Positions 1-7,803 of a stretch of 13,994 nt of DNA are shown in pieces (position 1 is the stretch's first letter; each line of letters begins with the position of its first letter). Source of the DNA: Mariniphaga sp. (GTDB taxonomy: Bacteria > Bacteroidota > Bacteroidia > Bacteroidales > Prolixibacteraceae). The notes beneath the pieces were generated by a model, which saw only the letters and a list, made by a program, of their open reading frames with translations, was not told the DNA's origin and ran no database searches. Position numbers and translations under genes: made by a program. The DNA lies in the NCBI GenBank assembly GCA_013203525.1, contig JABMQB010000607.1, forward strand, positions 1-13,994, read 5' to 3'.

Positions 1-408
1 ATACATTTAATAAATTATGGATTTGAAATTAAATATAGTTTCTTCATTGGTTCGCAATTTAACTATTGGGGTTGCCTTGGGGTTTCTCTTGGTTATATAG
101 CGATAATAATGTTGCTGGTTCAAATTTTTAAAAACGGATGGATAATAAAAAGCCTTAAAGCTGTTGGGCAAATGGCTTTTACAAATTATTTAATGCAAAC
201 CATAATTTGCACTTTTATTTTTTATGGCCACGGGATTGGTATGTTTGGAAAGGTAGAACGAACTAGCCAGATTTTGATTGTTTTCGCAATTTGGATTTTT
301 CAAATGATTGTTTCACCAATTTGGTTACGATATTTTTATTATGGCCCGTTTGAATGGCTTTGGCGAAGTTTAACTTACCGCAGTTTACAGCCAATGAAAA
401 GATCATGA
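1..408 (+). CDS. DUF418 family membrane protein, C-terminal part (5' end outside window)
   Basis: The reading frame is open from the first base, so the gene starts upstream of the window; 135 residues and the stop are visible. Three hydrophobic segments are seen (about residues 23-43, 58-80 and 93-115 of the visible part). Two stretches match what I know of the DUF418 (COG2311) C-terminal domain: a 'GQMAFTNYLMQTII' segment and the near-terminal 'GPFEWLWRSLTY' motif. Members are polytopic inner-membrane proteins of unknown biochemical role, often annotated YeiB-like. An ATG inside the frame at 109 is not the real start, because the homologous transmembrane sequence continues before it. The stop codon touches the stop codon of a small ORF on the opposite strand. 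The family call is confident; the function is not known. Confidence 0.85.
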   Translation: MHLINYGFEIKYSFFIGSQFNYWGCLGVSLGYIAIIMLLVQIFKNGWIIKSLKAVGQMAFTNYLMQTIICTFIFYGHGIGMFGKVERTSQILIVFAIWIFQMIVSPIWLRYFYYGPFEWLWRSLTYRSLQPMKRS

Positions 409-603
409 TTAGAAAGCATTCCGCAATTTTTCCCACCTCCGATTAACCAATGAATCTCTTTTTTTACTTATCCATTGGTTTATAGATTGTTGAGGAAATA
501 AGTTGTTTTTTGGATTTAATCCTTCTCTCAGTTCATTAAATTTTGTTTTTGGTATTGACAAAACTGAACCTCCTTCATTAAAACCTTCTGCAAATAGAAA
601 CAT
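409..603 (-). CDS. Doubtful small ORF, 64 aa hypothetical protein
   Basis: A 64-residue open frame runs on the minus strand, with an ATG at 603 and a TAA at 409-411 directly abutting the stop of the DUF418 gene. It has no signal peptide or membrane segment. The composition is protein-like, with a basic C-terminal third containing W, R and K, but I recognise no family. In-frame sequence upstream of the ATG hits a stop at 616-618, so it is not an obvious fragment of a longer gene in this frame. No clear ribosome binding site is seen, only A-rich sequence. It may be a short real gene, a decayed remnant or chance; I lean to uncertain. Confidence 0.3.
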   Translation of the reverse strand: MFLFAEGFNEGGSVLSIPKTKFNELREGLNPKNNLFPQQSINQWISKKRDSLVNRRWEKLRNAF

Positions 604-712
604 CGAATAATTTTTTTAAATGTTCAAAATATAAAACAAAAACCGTGCACAATAAGGTATAATAATACATGTTTAAGAACAACTTGAAGATTTATTAAGG
701 AAATGAGTCTTA

Positions 713-3040
713 CTAATTGATAGTGTGTTTAAAAAAGGTTTCTGTTGATTTAGGATTTTTTTTTGCTGGAAATGCAGGTAGGGTAAATATAAATTTACTG
801 CCTTGGCCGGGGCTACTTTCAATTTTTAATTCACCGCCCATTATTTTGATGAATTCGTTTACCAACTTTAATCCTATACCGCTACCGCTTTCATTTTCAG
901 TACCGTTCTTAGTAAAGAATAAATCGGGCGACAGGATTTTCATTTGATCTTCTTTTGGTATGCCAATCCCGGTGTCCTTAACAGATATAAGAACATGGTC
1001 TTCGAATGTTTCTCCTGCAATATGAATATTCCCGCCTCGTGGAGTAAATTTCACAGCGTTTGAAACCAGGTTCCGTAAAGCAAGATTTATAAGTTCAGTA
1101 TCAGCCAATGCGCTAACATCATTTTTACATTCAATGGTAAAATTGATTTCTTTTTTAATAATAGAAGCTTTGTACAGGTATTCTATTTGTTTTATTTCAT
1201 CAAGTATTTTAACCTGTAATTTTTTAGGTTCGATTTGTTTTTTCTGATTCTTTGCCCAGCCTAATAAATTATCGAGGAGGTTAAGAGTTGCCTCGGTTAA
1301 TTCTTCGGATAATATCAGTGTTTCCCGTTTTGTTTCTTCATCAAGGTCTTCCTGGCGTAGGAAATCGATGGAGTCTTTAATTGAAATAATCGGTGATCTT
1401 AAATCGTGCGAAATAACAGAAAAGATTTTGTTGTTGAGCACAGCCAGTTTTTCAAGTTCACTGTTTTTACTTTCTTTTGCTTTGCCTGGTTTAAGATCGT
1501 TATAAAGTTTTTTACTACTCCTGTATCCTTTAAAAACAAGAACTGAAAAGAATGAAATTAAAATAACCAGTAATACTATGGAAATTAAAAGAAGGTTTTG
1601 AATACGGTTATTAGCACCCGCCTTGTTAAAAATATTGTTTCTTTTACTACCAGGCAAATCATTTACTGTTCCAGCTACAGCCTGATTATTTGCTAGCTCA
1701 TACTGATAAATAGTATTTTTAAGTGTATTGTCGTTTTGTCCAATGGCCAGGGAATCTTTGTATTGGTTACTTAATAAAAGGAATCGTGAAGCTGAAATAA
1801 ACTGACCGCGCTCATTCATCAGTTGGCCAAGTATAAACGCAGTTTTCTGTATTTGTTCCAGATTATTGTTATTATTGGCTTCCTCATAAGCAGCTGCTGC
1901 TGCACTTGATGCTTCATTTGTTAAACTCAGATTTAGCAAAACTCTTGAATATATTTCAAGCCCTTCGGCTTTTAACCCAGGGAATTTATTTTCTTGAATT
2001 TCAGGGAGAATGCCCTCAATTAAATTTTTTGATTCCGTAAAGTCTTTATCTATGCAAAAAATATTGGCTTTTTTAATAATACCTGACAAGTATAAAAATG
2101 TATTATCATTTGAATTCGCCAAACTAATAGCATTGTTGACAGAACTCAAAGCTTCATTAAAATTGTTTCTGCTCAAATAAAATTCCGATAGGTTAAGATA
2201 AGTTTCAGCGGATATATCCGGATCGTTTTCTGAATTTAAATCAAGAGATTCATTTAATATTATATATGCCAGAGAATCTAATCCAATTGCAATATAAATG
2301 GCTCCCAGTTTATTTTGGATTTTTGCAAGGTTTGTAGAATTATCAGATTCTTCCCAAATATTTTTTGAAGTTCTAAAACTTTGAAATGCATCACTATAAT
2401 TGTAGTGCGACAGGTAAATTTTTCCTAACTCATAATTTGCTAAAGCAATGGCATCGGCATCTCTCTCTGATAATCCTTTTCTGATTACCTCATCATATAA
2501 ACGTTTACCCTTTGGAATGTTTCCTTCTTCAATTTCAATTCCGGCTAAAAAATTTGATTGTTGTAGCAACCAGAAAGTATCCTTCATGGCAGAAAACATT
2601 GTTTTAGCATCCTGTGCATATTCGCAGGCTTTTAATAAATTACCCTGTTGCAAATAGTATTTGCCTAATTCCTGATTGGCTCGTGCTGTATAAAAGCGGT
2701 CATTCAAAAGTTCTGATAAATACAAAGCTTTTTCAAAATAAAAAATTGCCGAATCGGGTTGTGTGTGTGATAAGAAATAATTTCCAAGTTGAAGGTAAGT
2801 TTCAATACCAACAGTATTATTAGTATTTGATTTAAAAATGTTTTCAGCCTCTTTTAGCGCATCAAGTCGGTCAGTTTTCTGAACTTCTGATAGTTTCAGA
2901 TATAGCATAGCACGGGTTTCTTCGTCTTGGGTTGTACGAATTAACTCTCTTAACGAGTCCTGTTGATTCCCCAGGGTTAAAAGGTTAAATGCTATAAATA
3001 AAGCAGTTATAGAAATGACCCTTACTGCTGAACACATCAT
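713..3040 (-). CDS. TPR-containing transmembrane sensor histidine kinase (orphan)
   Basis: This 775-aa protein starts with a hydrophobic signal sequence (about residues 5-24). A long alpha-helical region follows (about 28-450) made of tetratricopeptide-like repeats, for example around 79-112, 119-150, 199-232 and 276-309. One transmembrane helix spans about 482-503, then comes a cytoplasmic kinase core. The HisKA H-box reads SVISHDLRSP with the phospho-acceptor His545. The HATPase_c domain shows the N-box (Asn657/Asn661 in LRNLVSNAVKF), the G1 box DTGIGIP (689-695) and the G2 box GSGIGL (719-724). It should sense a ligand or partner through the periplasmic TPRs and autophosphorylate. No receiver domain or neighbouring response regulator is seen, so the partner is elsewhere. 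It lies 95 bp downstream of folB on the same strand and could be cotranscribed with it. The stop is TAG at 713-715. Confidence 0.93.
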   Translation of the reverse strand: MMCSAVRVISITALFIAFNLLTLGNQQDSLRELIRTTQDEETRAMLYLKLSEVQKTDRLDALKEAENIFKSNTNNTVGIETYLQLGNYFLSHTQPDSAIFYFEKALYLSELLNDRFYTARANQELGKYYLQQGNLLKACEYAQDAKTMFSAMKDTFWLLQQSNFLAGIEIEEGNIPKGKRLYDEVIRKGLSERDADAIALANYELGKIYLSHYNYSDAFQSFRTSKNIWEESDNSTNLAKIQNKLGAIYIAIGLDSLAYIILNESLDLNSENDPDISAETYLNLSEFYLSRNNFNEALSSVNNAISLANSNDNTFLYLSGIIKKANIFCIDKDFTESKNLIEGILPEIQENKFPGLKAEGLEIYSRVLLNLSLTNEASSAAAAAYEEANNNNNLEQIQKTAFILGQLMNERGQFISASRFLLLSNQYKDSLAIGQNDNTLKNTIYQYELANNQAVAGTVNDLPGSKRNNIFNKAGANNRIQNLLLISIVLLVILISFFSVLVFKGYRSSKKLYNDLKPGKAKESKNSELEKLAVLNNKIFSVISHDLRSPIISIKDSIDFLRQEDLDEETKRETLILSEELTEATLNLLDNLLGWAKNQKKQIEPKKLQVKILDEIKQIEYLYKASIIKKEINFTIECKNDVSALADTELINLALRNLVSNAVKFTPRGGNIHIAGETFEDHVLISVKDTGIGIPKEDQMKILSPDLFFTKNGTENESGSGIGLKLVNEFIKIMGGELKIESSPGQGSKFIFTLPAFPAKKNPKSTETFFKHTIN

Positions 3041-3135
3041 TTATAAAAATTGACTGAATATAAGCTTTTTTCAATTTATAATAAAATAATGGCCGTAATT
3101 TTTGGTTATATGAATATTCGGTTACGTAGAAATAA

Positions 3136-3486
3136 CTATTTTGTTATCGTCACACTCACTTTTGCAATTTGACCCCCCATGGGTGGATTTAATTTCGAAA
3201 TTTTTATCGTAGCTTTTTCGATAGTCTGATGTTGTGCGTAAAGTTTATCCAGGATTCGCTTTGCAACATTTTCAAGCAAATATGATTTTATCTTCATTTC
3301 TTCTTTAATAAGATCATAAATGTCCTTATAATTAATAGTATCCTTAAGCTTATCACTTTCTGAAGCTTTTTTTAAATCTGTATTAATCGATAATTTTACC
3401 TGAAACTTATTTCCAATTACTCTTTCTTCTTCGAAATGCCCGTGATAGGCGTAAAATTCCATTCCCTCTAATTCAATGGTTCCCAT
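3136..3486 (-). CDS. folB: Dihydroneopterin aldolase FolB
   Basis: At 116 aa this is the normal length for FolB, the cytosolic folate-pathway enzyme that cleaves 7,8-dihydroneopterin to 6-hydroxymethyl-7,8-dihydropterin and glycolaldehyde. Visible family features are the N-terminal strand and 'FYAYHG' (residues 11-16), and an acidic residue at Glu21 in 'EEERVIG', aligning by eye with Glu22 of the S. aureus enzyme. Tyr53 lies in 'TINYKDIY' (aligns with Tyr54), and Lys98 in 'KISKLNPP' (aligns with the catalytic Lys100). The alignment is from memory of the family, not computed. The gene is divergent from glnS, with 134 bp between the two starts. The histidine kinase gene follows 95 bp downstream on the same strand, so the two may share a transcript. 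No other folate genes are in the window. Confidence 0.95.
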   Translation of the reverse strand: MGTIELEGMEFYAYHGHFEEERVIGNKFQVKLSINTDLKKASESDKLKDTINYKDIYDLIKEEMKIKSYLLENVAKRILDKLYAQHQTIEKATIKISKLNPPMGGQIAKVSVTITK

Positions 3487-3574
3487 AATTATTTAAAATT
3501 TACGCGAATTTAAAAAAATAGTATCATTATGCTTTAATTTAACCTTCATTTACATCTGTGGTTAAATCATTTTG

Positions 3575-3582
3575 TACTTTTG
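3575..3582 (+). promoter_or_regulatory. Candidate -7 promoter element for glnS (TACTTTTG)
   Basis: TACTTTTG fits the Bacteroidota sigma-70-type -7 consensus TAnnTTTG at all fixed positions and ends 38 bp before the glnS ATG. That would give a short leader of roughly 30 nt. No convincing TTTG -33 element is seen about 19 bp further upstream, and such matches also occur by chance in AT-rich DNA. Confidence 0.35.
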
Positions 3583-3620
3583 TTTTCTGATGTTTAATAA
3601 GAGTATTAACATTTATTTAT

Positions 3621-5321
3621 ATGGCTGAAAAGAATTTGGAAGAAAAGGAAATTGCAGTAAAAAATAATTTTATACACCAGCAAATTCAAAACGATTTATT
3701 GGAAGGTAAAAATGGGAAACGTGTACATACACGTTTCCCTCCTGAGCCTAACGGATATTTACATATTGGCCATGCCAAGTCAATTTGTTTGAATTTTGGG
3801 ATAGCTGAAAAATTTGGAGGAAAATGTAACCTTCGTTTCGACGATACAAATCCTTCAAAAGAGGAAACTGAATATGTCGATTCAATTATGGAAGATGTTC
3901 GTTGGTTAGGTTTCGATTGGGATGAAAGGTTGTATTATGCTTCCGATTATTTTGAACAGCTTTATGAATTTGCCGTTAAATTAATAAAAACAGGAAAAGC
4001 CTATATTGATGATCAGGACTCTGAAACCATCAGTGCGCAAAAAGGAACTCCAACCCGCCCGGGAACCGAAAGTCCTTTTAGAAACCGTTCTGAAGAAGAA
4101 AATCTTGATCTTTTTGAAAGAATGAAAGCGGGTGAGTTTGATGAAGGTTCAAGGGTACTACGTGCAAAAATCGATATGGCCTCACCAAATATGCATATGC
4201 GCGATCCGAATATTTACCGGATTATGAAAACCCCGCATCACCGTACAGGAGATAAATGGTTGATTTATCCGATGTACGATTTTGCCCATGGGCAAAGCGA
4301 TTTCTGGGAAGGAATAACACATTCGATTTGCACACTTGAGTTTGAGGTTCACCGACCTTTGTATGATTGGTTTGTTGATCAGTTATTGGAAAATGAGTAT
4401 CGGCCACGACAGATTGAATTTGCCAGATTAAACCTTACATATACGGTGATGAGTAAACGTAAATTGCTCAAACTTGTCCGCGATAATCATGTTAACGGCT
4501 GGGACGATCCAAGGATGCCTACTATTACAGGATTACGAAGAAGGGGCTATACTCCTGAATCGATTCGTAATTTTGCCGATCGTATTGGTGTAACAAAGGT
4601 AGATGGGATGATAGATGTTTCGTTACTTGAGTATAGTGTGCGGGAACACCTGAACAAGGTTGCTCAACGTGTAATGGGAGTTTTAAATCCGTTAAAAGTG
4701 GTTATAACAAATTACCCTGAGGGGCTGGAGGAAGAAATGGATGCAATTAATAATCCCGAAGATGAAAGTATGGGTAAGCGCAAAGTATCCTTTTCAAAAG
4801 TATTATATATTGAGCGCGATGATTTTATGGAAGATCCTCCCCGTAAATTTTTCCGGCTTGCCCCCGGGCGTGAAGTAAGGTTAAGGTATGCATATTTTAT
4901 TACGTGTAACGCGGTAATAAAAAATGATATCGGTGAAATAACTGAACTTCGTTGCACCTACGATCCGGCTTCAAAAGGAGGTAATTCTCCCGATGGAAGA
5001 AAAGTAAAAGGAACATTGCATTGGGTATCCGTGAAACATGCTGTAAAATCGGAAGTTCGTTTGTACGACAGGTTATTTAATAATGAGGATCCTTTAGCAA
5101 AAGAGGAGGTAGATTTTAAGGAATTTATGAATAAGGATTCACTGAAGATTTTACCGGAATGTTATGTTGAACCATTTGTAAAAGGTGCTGCCCCTTTAAC
5201 TCATTTTCAATTTGAAAGGCTGGGCTATTTTAATGTTGATTTGGATAGTTCGGATAGCAAACCGGTATTTAATCGGACAGTCCCTTTACGCGACACCTGG
5301 GCAAAATTTAAGAATAAATAG
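3621..5321 (+). CDS. glnS: Glutaminyl-tRNA synthetase
   Basis: This 566-aa class I aminoacyl-tRNA synthetase is close in length to E. coli GlnRS (554 aa). It charges tRNA-Gln with glutamine using ATP in the cytosol. The ATP-binding HIGH motif is at residues 48-51 within 'PPEPNGYLHIGHAKS'. The KMSKS-class loop is 'VMSKRKL' (276-282), the GlnRS form. 'RFDDTNP' (about 72-78) and 'DFAHGQSDFWEGITHS' (220-235) are typical of the GluRS/GlnRS catalytic core. The C-terminal third (about 335-560) fits the two anticodon-binding beta-barrels, with the family ending around 'FNRTVPLRDTWAK'. Bacterial GlnRS is known to descend from transfer from eukaryotes, and its presence implies direct Gln-tRNA formation. 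The gene is single, with 272 bp before the next gene on the same strand. Confidence 0.98.
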   Translation: MAEKNLEEKEIAVKNNFIHQQIQNDLLEGKNGKRVHTRFPPEPNGYLHIGHAKSICLNFGIAEKFGGKCNLRFDDTNPSKEETEYVDSIMEDVRWLGFDWDERLYYASDYFEQLYEFAVKLIKTGKAYIDDQDSETISAQKGTPTRPGTESPFRNRSEEENLDLFERMKAGEFDEGSRVLRAKIDMASPNMHMRDPNIYRIMKTPHHRTGDKWLIYPMYDFAHGQSDFWEGITHSICTLEFEVHRPLYDWFVDQLLENEYRPRQIEFARLNLTYTVMSKRKLLKLVRDNHVNGWDDPRMPTITGLRRRGYTPESIRNFADRIGVTKVDGMIDVSLLEYSVREHLNKVAQRVMGVLNPLKVVITNYPEGLEEEMDAINNPEDESMGKRKVSFSKVLYIERDDFMEDPPRKFFRLAPGREVRLRYAYFITCNAVIKNDIGEITELRCTYDPASKGGNSPDGRKVKGTLHWVSVKHAVKSEVRLYDRLFNNEDPLAKEEVDFKEFMNKDSLKILPECYVEPFVKGAAPLTHFQFERLGYFNVDLDSSDSKPVFNRTVPLRDTWAKFKNK

Positions 5322-5365
5322 CTCAAAGCTGATATTGCAGATTATTTTCAACATTAAAATTATTG

Positions 5366-5378
5366 TCTGAATTTCAGA
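5366..5378 (+). terminator. Weak dyad after glnS, possible hairpin
   Basis: TCTGAATTTCAGA is a perfect dyad 45 bp after the glnS stop. The stem is short and no T-run follows, so as an intrinsic terminator it is poor. It is listed only as the best local hairpin close behind the gene. The remaining 5379-5530 shows no recognisable gene. Confidence 0.15.
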
Positions 5379-5538
5379 TGATTATTGATGTTTTGGCTAC
5401 AAAAACTTCTCAATTTAGCTATTTTATATTTAGGATATTTTTTATAATTCCTTGATTTTTGATACCCAAAATATTTGAAAAACAACTGATATTCTCATTT
5501 TATCGATTGAATCCCTCCTTTGACCGAATCAAAAAAAC

Positions 5539-5553
5539 AACTAATTATTAGTT
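5539..5553. repeat. 15-bp perfect palindrome upstream of the LiaI-LiaF-LytS-LytTR operon
   Basis: AACTAATTATTAGTT has two 7-bp arms around a single central T at 5546. It ends 5 bp before the candidate -7 element at 5558 and 41 bp before the ATG at 5594, so it would lie between -33 and -7, a usual place for an operator. An alternative reading is a weak terminator: it is flanked by an A-run (5531-5537) and TTTT (5555-5558), which could lengthen the stem past a C-C mismatch. The palindrome itself is directly visible; its role is inference. Confidence 0.45.
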
Positions 5554-5557
5554 CTTT

Positions 5558-5565
5558 TATATTTG
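5558..5565 (+). promoter_or_regulatory. Candidate -7 promoter element (TATATTTG) for the LiaI/LiaF operon
   Basis: TATATTTG matches the Bacteroidota -7 consensus TAnnTTTG exactly and ends 28 bp before the first start codon of the operon. No -33 TTTG at the expected 19-bp spacing is seen; the nearest TTTG (5519-5522) is too far away. Lack of a good -33 box would fit a promoter that needs an activator such as the operon's own LytTR regulator, but that is speculation. Confidence 0.35.
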
Positions 5566-5593
5566 GTTTCATAAATTTAAACAATTCTATCTT

Positions 5594-5968
5594 ATGAGCA
5601 ATGAATCAAAAAATAACTCAAAAGGCCTCCTCGCATTCATTCTTATTTTTATTGGTTCTTTATGGTTGTTAAAACAACTTGGTATTTATATTAATTTTCC
5701 GAATTTTCATTTTCACGATTTTTTTCACCCTTTTCGTAATGCCTTTCATAATTTTTGGCATTTAATATTTTCATGGCAAACAATATTAATTATTGTTGGA
5801 CTTATACTCCTTGCCGGAAAACGATCAACAGGAGGGTTGATTTTGATTATTATTGGAGGTTTATTTTTATTACCACAGATTTTTATATTACCTGGAATAA
5901 CTGCTGTTTTAATATTCCCAATTGTTTTAATTGGAATTGGAGTAGCATTAATTGCAAGGATTATTTGA
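5594..5968 (+). CDS. Small LiaI-like membrane protein with His/Phe-rich loop
   Basis: This 124-aa protein is almost wholly membrane-embedded, with hydrophobic segments at about 11-30, 59-76, 79-96 and 98-122. Residues 58-97 align by eye with residues 57-93 of the next gene product (shared 'SWQ', GG-containing and 'LP/VP' positions). The two are therefore paralogous, and both fit the LiaI/LiaF-like transmembrane region family. Between the first and second helices lies an unusual stretch (about 34-57) with five histidines (39, 41, 45, 52, 56) among at least eight phenylalanines. A metal-binding or interfacial role is possible but unproven. It is the first gene of an operon: the next start is 25 bp after its stop, and the kinase and regulator genes follow. 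By analogy with Lia systems it probably helps sense envelope stress. No enzymatic motif is present. Confidence 0.8.
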   Translation: MSNESKNNSKGLLAFILIFIGSLWLLKQLGIYINFPNFHFHDFFHPFRNAFHNFWHLIFSWQTILIIVGLILLAGKRSTGGLILIIIGGLFLLPQIFILPGITAVLIFPIVLIGIGVALIARII

Positions 5969-5993
5969 TTTGTTAATTAAAGAAGAATTTAAT

Positions 5994-6749
5994 ATGAAAG
6001 ACTATAATAAAATGGGACATGGGAACCATTCAAATAAAGTGGGACACAGAGGTGGAAGTAATAAGAGAATATACTTTGGAATATTTCTGATTATGCTTGG
6101 TTTGGTTTGGATATTAGAGAGGCTTGGTTTAGTGCCGGACTTTGTTGATGATATCCTTATTTCATGGCAAATGCTACTTATAGCAATTGGTATGTTTTCA
6201 ATTATCGGAGGGAACCGAACTACCGGATTTATTTTAATTTTGATAGGAGGAGTTTTCCTGGTTCCGGAGGTACTCGAAATTCCATATGAGCTTCGCAGGA
6301 TTGTTTGGCCATTATTATTGGTTGGTGTTGGGGTAATTCTATTATTCCGGCACAGAGGCCATACCGAAGGACCCATTATTGATGATAAAGCCAGGGGAAC
6401 CGATTATTTTGATGATTTTATTATTTTTGGTGGGCGCGAGATTTTTGTTACTTCTATTAACCTACTGGGAGGAAAAACAACTTCCATGTTTGGAGGAACT
6501 GAATATGATATGCGACGAGCCATTTTATCTCCGAATGGAGCTGTAGTTGATTGTATGTGTTTATTTGGTGGATGTACCTTTAAAGTACCTCCCGATTGGA
6601 CTGTTAAAAATGAAATGCAAACAGTATTTGGCGGTTTTTCGGATAAAAGGGGAGCCACATTTCAAAAAGAAGATGTAGTTGATTCTTCAAAAATATTAAT
6701 TCTAAAAGGATTTACTGCTTTTGGTGGAGTAGAAGTCAAGTTAATATAG
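5994..6749 (+). CDS. LiaF-like membrane protein with C-terminal FGG-repeat domain
   Basis: This 251-aa protein has a polar, His/Gly-containing N-terminus (His 9, 12, 18) and four hydrophobic segments (about 27-44, 56-72, 76-92, 103-117). Its soluble C-terminal domain (about 135-251) carries six evenly strewn turns: FGG 145, LGG 158, FGG 166, FGG 191, FGG 212 and FGG 243. This pattern fits the LiaF C-terminal 'cell-wall-active antibiotics response' domain (DUF2154 type), thought to form a beta structure. In Bacillus, LiaF restrains the LiaS kinase, and a similar modulating role for the kinase encoded next is likely. I chose the ATG at 5994, preceded by AGAAG, over a TTG-initiated frame at 5952 that would overlap the previous gene. 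The stop is followed after one base by the kinase ATG, so translation is probably coupled. Confidence 0.85.
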   Translation: MKDYNKMGHGNHSNKVGHRGGSNKRIYFGIFLIMLGLVWILERLGLVPDFVDDILISWQMLLIAIGMFSIIGGNRTTGFILILIGGVFLVPEVLEIPYELRRIVWPLLLVGVGVILLFRHRGHTEGPIIDDKARGTDYFDDFIIFGGREIFVTSINLLGGKTTSMFGGTEYDMRRAILSPNGAVVDCMCLFGGCTFKVPPDWTVKNEMQTVFGGFSDKRGATFQKEDVVDSSKILILKGFTAFGGVEVKLI

Positions 6750-6750
6750 T

Positions 6751-7797
6751 ATGGATTTCAGGCATCCTTTTATTTCTAAGCCAAAGTTGGCAATTTTTTA
6801 TGCTGTTTTCTGGCTGGTAATTTCCATTGCAAACGTTTTTCTTCAATGGCTTGGATACAATATACCACCCGATAAGGCTGTTGTCAATGTTATTTCTTCA
6901 GTTTCATTATTTGCAATTATAGGTACAGCAATATGGTTTGTTGTTCGGTTTAGTAAATTCGAAAATAATGCATATGGCCGTTTTATAACATGGCATCTTA
7001 TAGCGGCATCTGTTATTGTAATCTTATGGTTATATATAGGAGTAGTAATTACAAAAATGTTTTATCCGCTGCCCGATGATTGGAATGATACTGAACTTCC
7101 GGCTCGTATTTTTGGTGGATATATGCTTTATGTAATTTATGTTGTTTTCTTTTATGCTATTACCTATTACCAGAATTTTAAAGATAAAGTAAGTAAAGAG
7201 AGTGAATTAAAAGCACTTGTTAAAGAAGCTGAACTTCATGCCTTAAAATCACAAATTAATCCACATTTTCTTTTTAATAGTCTGAATAGTATTTCTTCCT
7301 TAACAATGTCTGATCCACAGAAAGCGCAGGAAATGGTTATAAATTTGTCTTCTATAATGAGGTATTCATTAAAATACGGACAGAATGAGGTTGTAACATT
7401 TGGCACCGAAATAGAAAATATAAAGCTTTACCTTCATATTGAGAAAGTGCGGTTTGGATCCAAATTAAATCCTGTTTTTAATATTGAGGATGATTGTTTG
7501 AAAGGGAAAATTCCTAATATGATTCTTCAACCAATATTTGAAAATGCAATTAAATATGGGGTTTATGAAGCAACAGAACCGGTTGATATTATTACAACCT
7601 GTAGAACTATAGATGATTTTCTGGAAATAACAATCTATAATACATACGATCCGGAAGTTTTACATAAAAAAGGAGAAGGTATTGGATTAAGGAATATTCG
7701 CGACAGGCTTCAGATTATTTATAATAATCCAGGATTAATTAATGTAAAAGATTTAAATAATACATTTACAGTAACTCTAATGATTCCTCAAAAATAA
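6751..7797 (+). CDS. LytS-type sensor histidine kinase
   Basis: This 348-aa kinase has four N-terminal transmembrane segments (about 13-34, 45-66, 79-101, 120-141) and a short linker helix. The His_kinase domain of the LytS/YehU class follows, with phospho-acceptor His172 in 'QINPHFLFNSLN'. The HATPase part shows Asn265 in 'PIFENAIKYG' and the glycine loop 'GEGIGLRNIRDRL' (308-320). There is no extracytoplasmic sensor domain, so input most likely comes through the membrane helices or from the LiaI/LiaF-like proteins encoded just upstream. The start lies one base after the LiaF-like stop, and the regulator gene begins 6 bp after this stop, which strongly suggests one operon and a cognate pair. 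Its substrate is the receiver Asp of the next gene product. Confidence 0.93.
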   Translation: MDFRHPFISKPKLAIFYAVFWLVISIANVFLQWLGYNIPPDKAVVNVISSVSLFAIIGTAIWFVVRFSKFENNAYGRFITWHLIAASVIVILWLYIGVVITKMFYPLPDDWNDTELPARIFGGYMLYVIYVVFFYAITYYQNFKDKVSKESELKALVKEAELHALKSQINPHFLFNSLNSISSLTMSDPQKAQEMVINLSSIMRYSLKYGQNEVVTFGTEIENIKLYLHIEKVRFGSKLNPVFNIEDDCLKGKIPNMILQPIFENAIKYGVYEATEPVDIITTCRTIDDFLEITIYNTYDPEVLHKKGEGIGLRNIRDRLQIIYNNPGLINVKDLNNTFTVTLMIPQK

Positions 7798-7803
7798 TAT
7801 ACT

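Noticed and set aside
5378..5455. 25-codon + strand frame after glnS
   Set aside because: Too short, hydrophobic low-complexity sequence typical of AT-rich noise, no ribosome binding site and no homology that I recognise.
5952..5993. TTG start extending the LiaF-like protein by 14 residues
   Set aside because: It overlaps the previous gene and has no better ribosome binding site, while the ATG at 5994 is preceded by AGAAG and gives a natural N-terminus.
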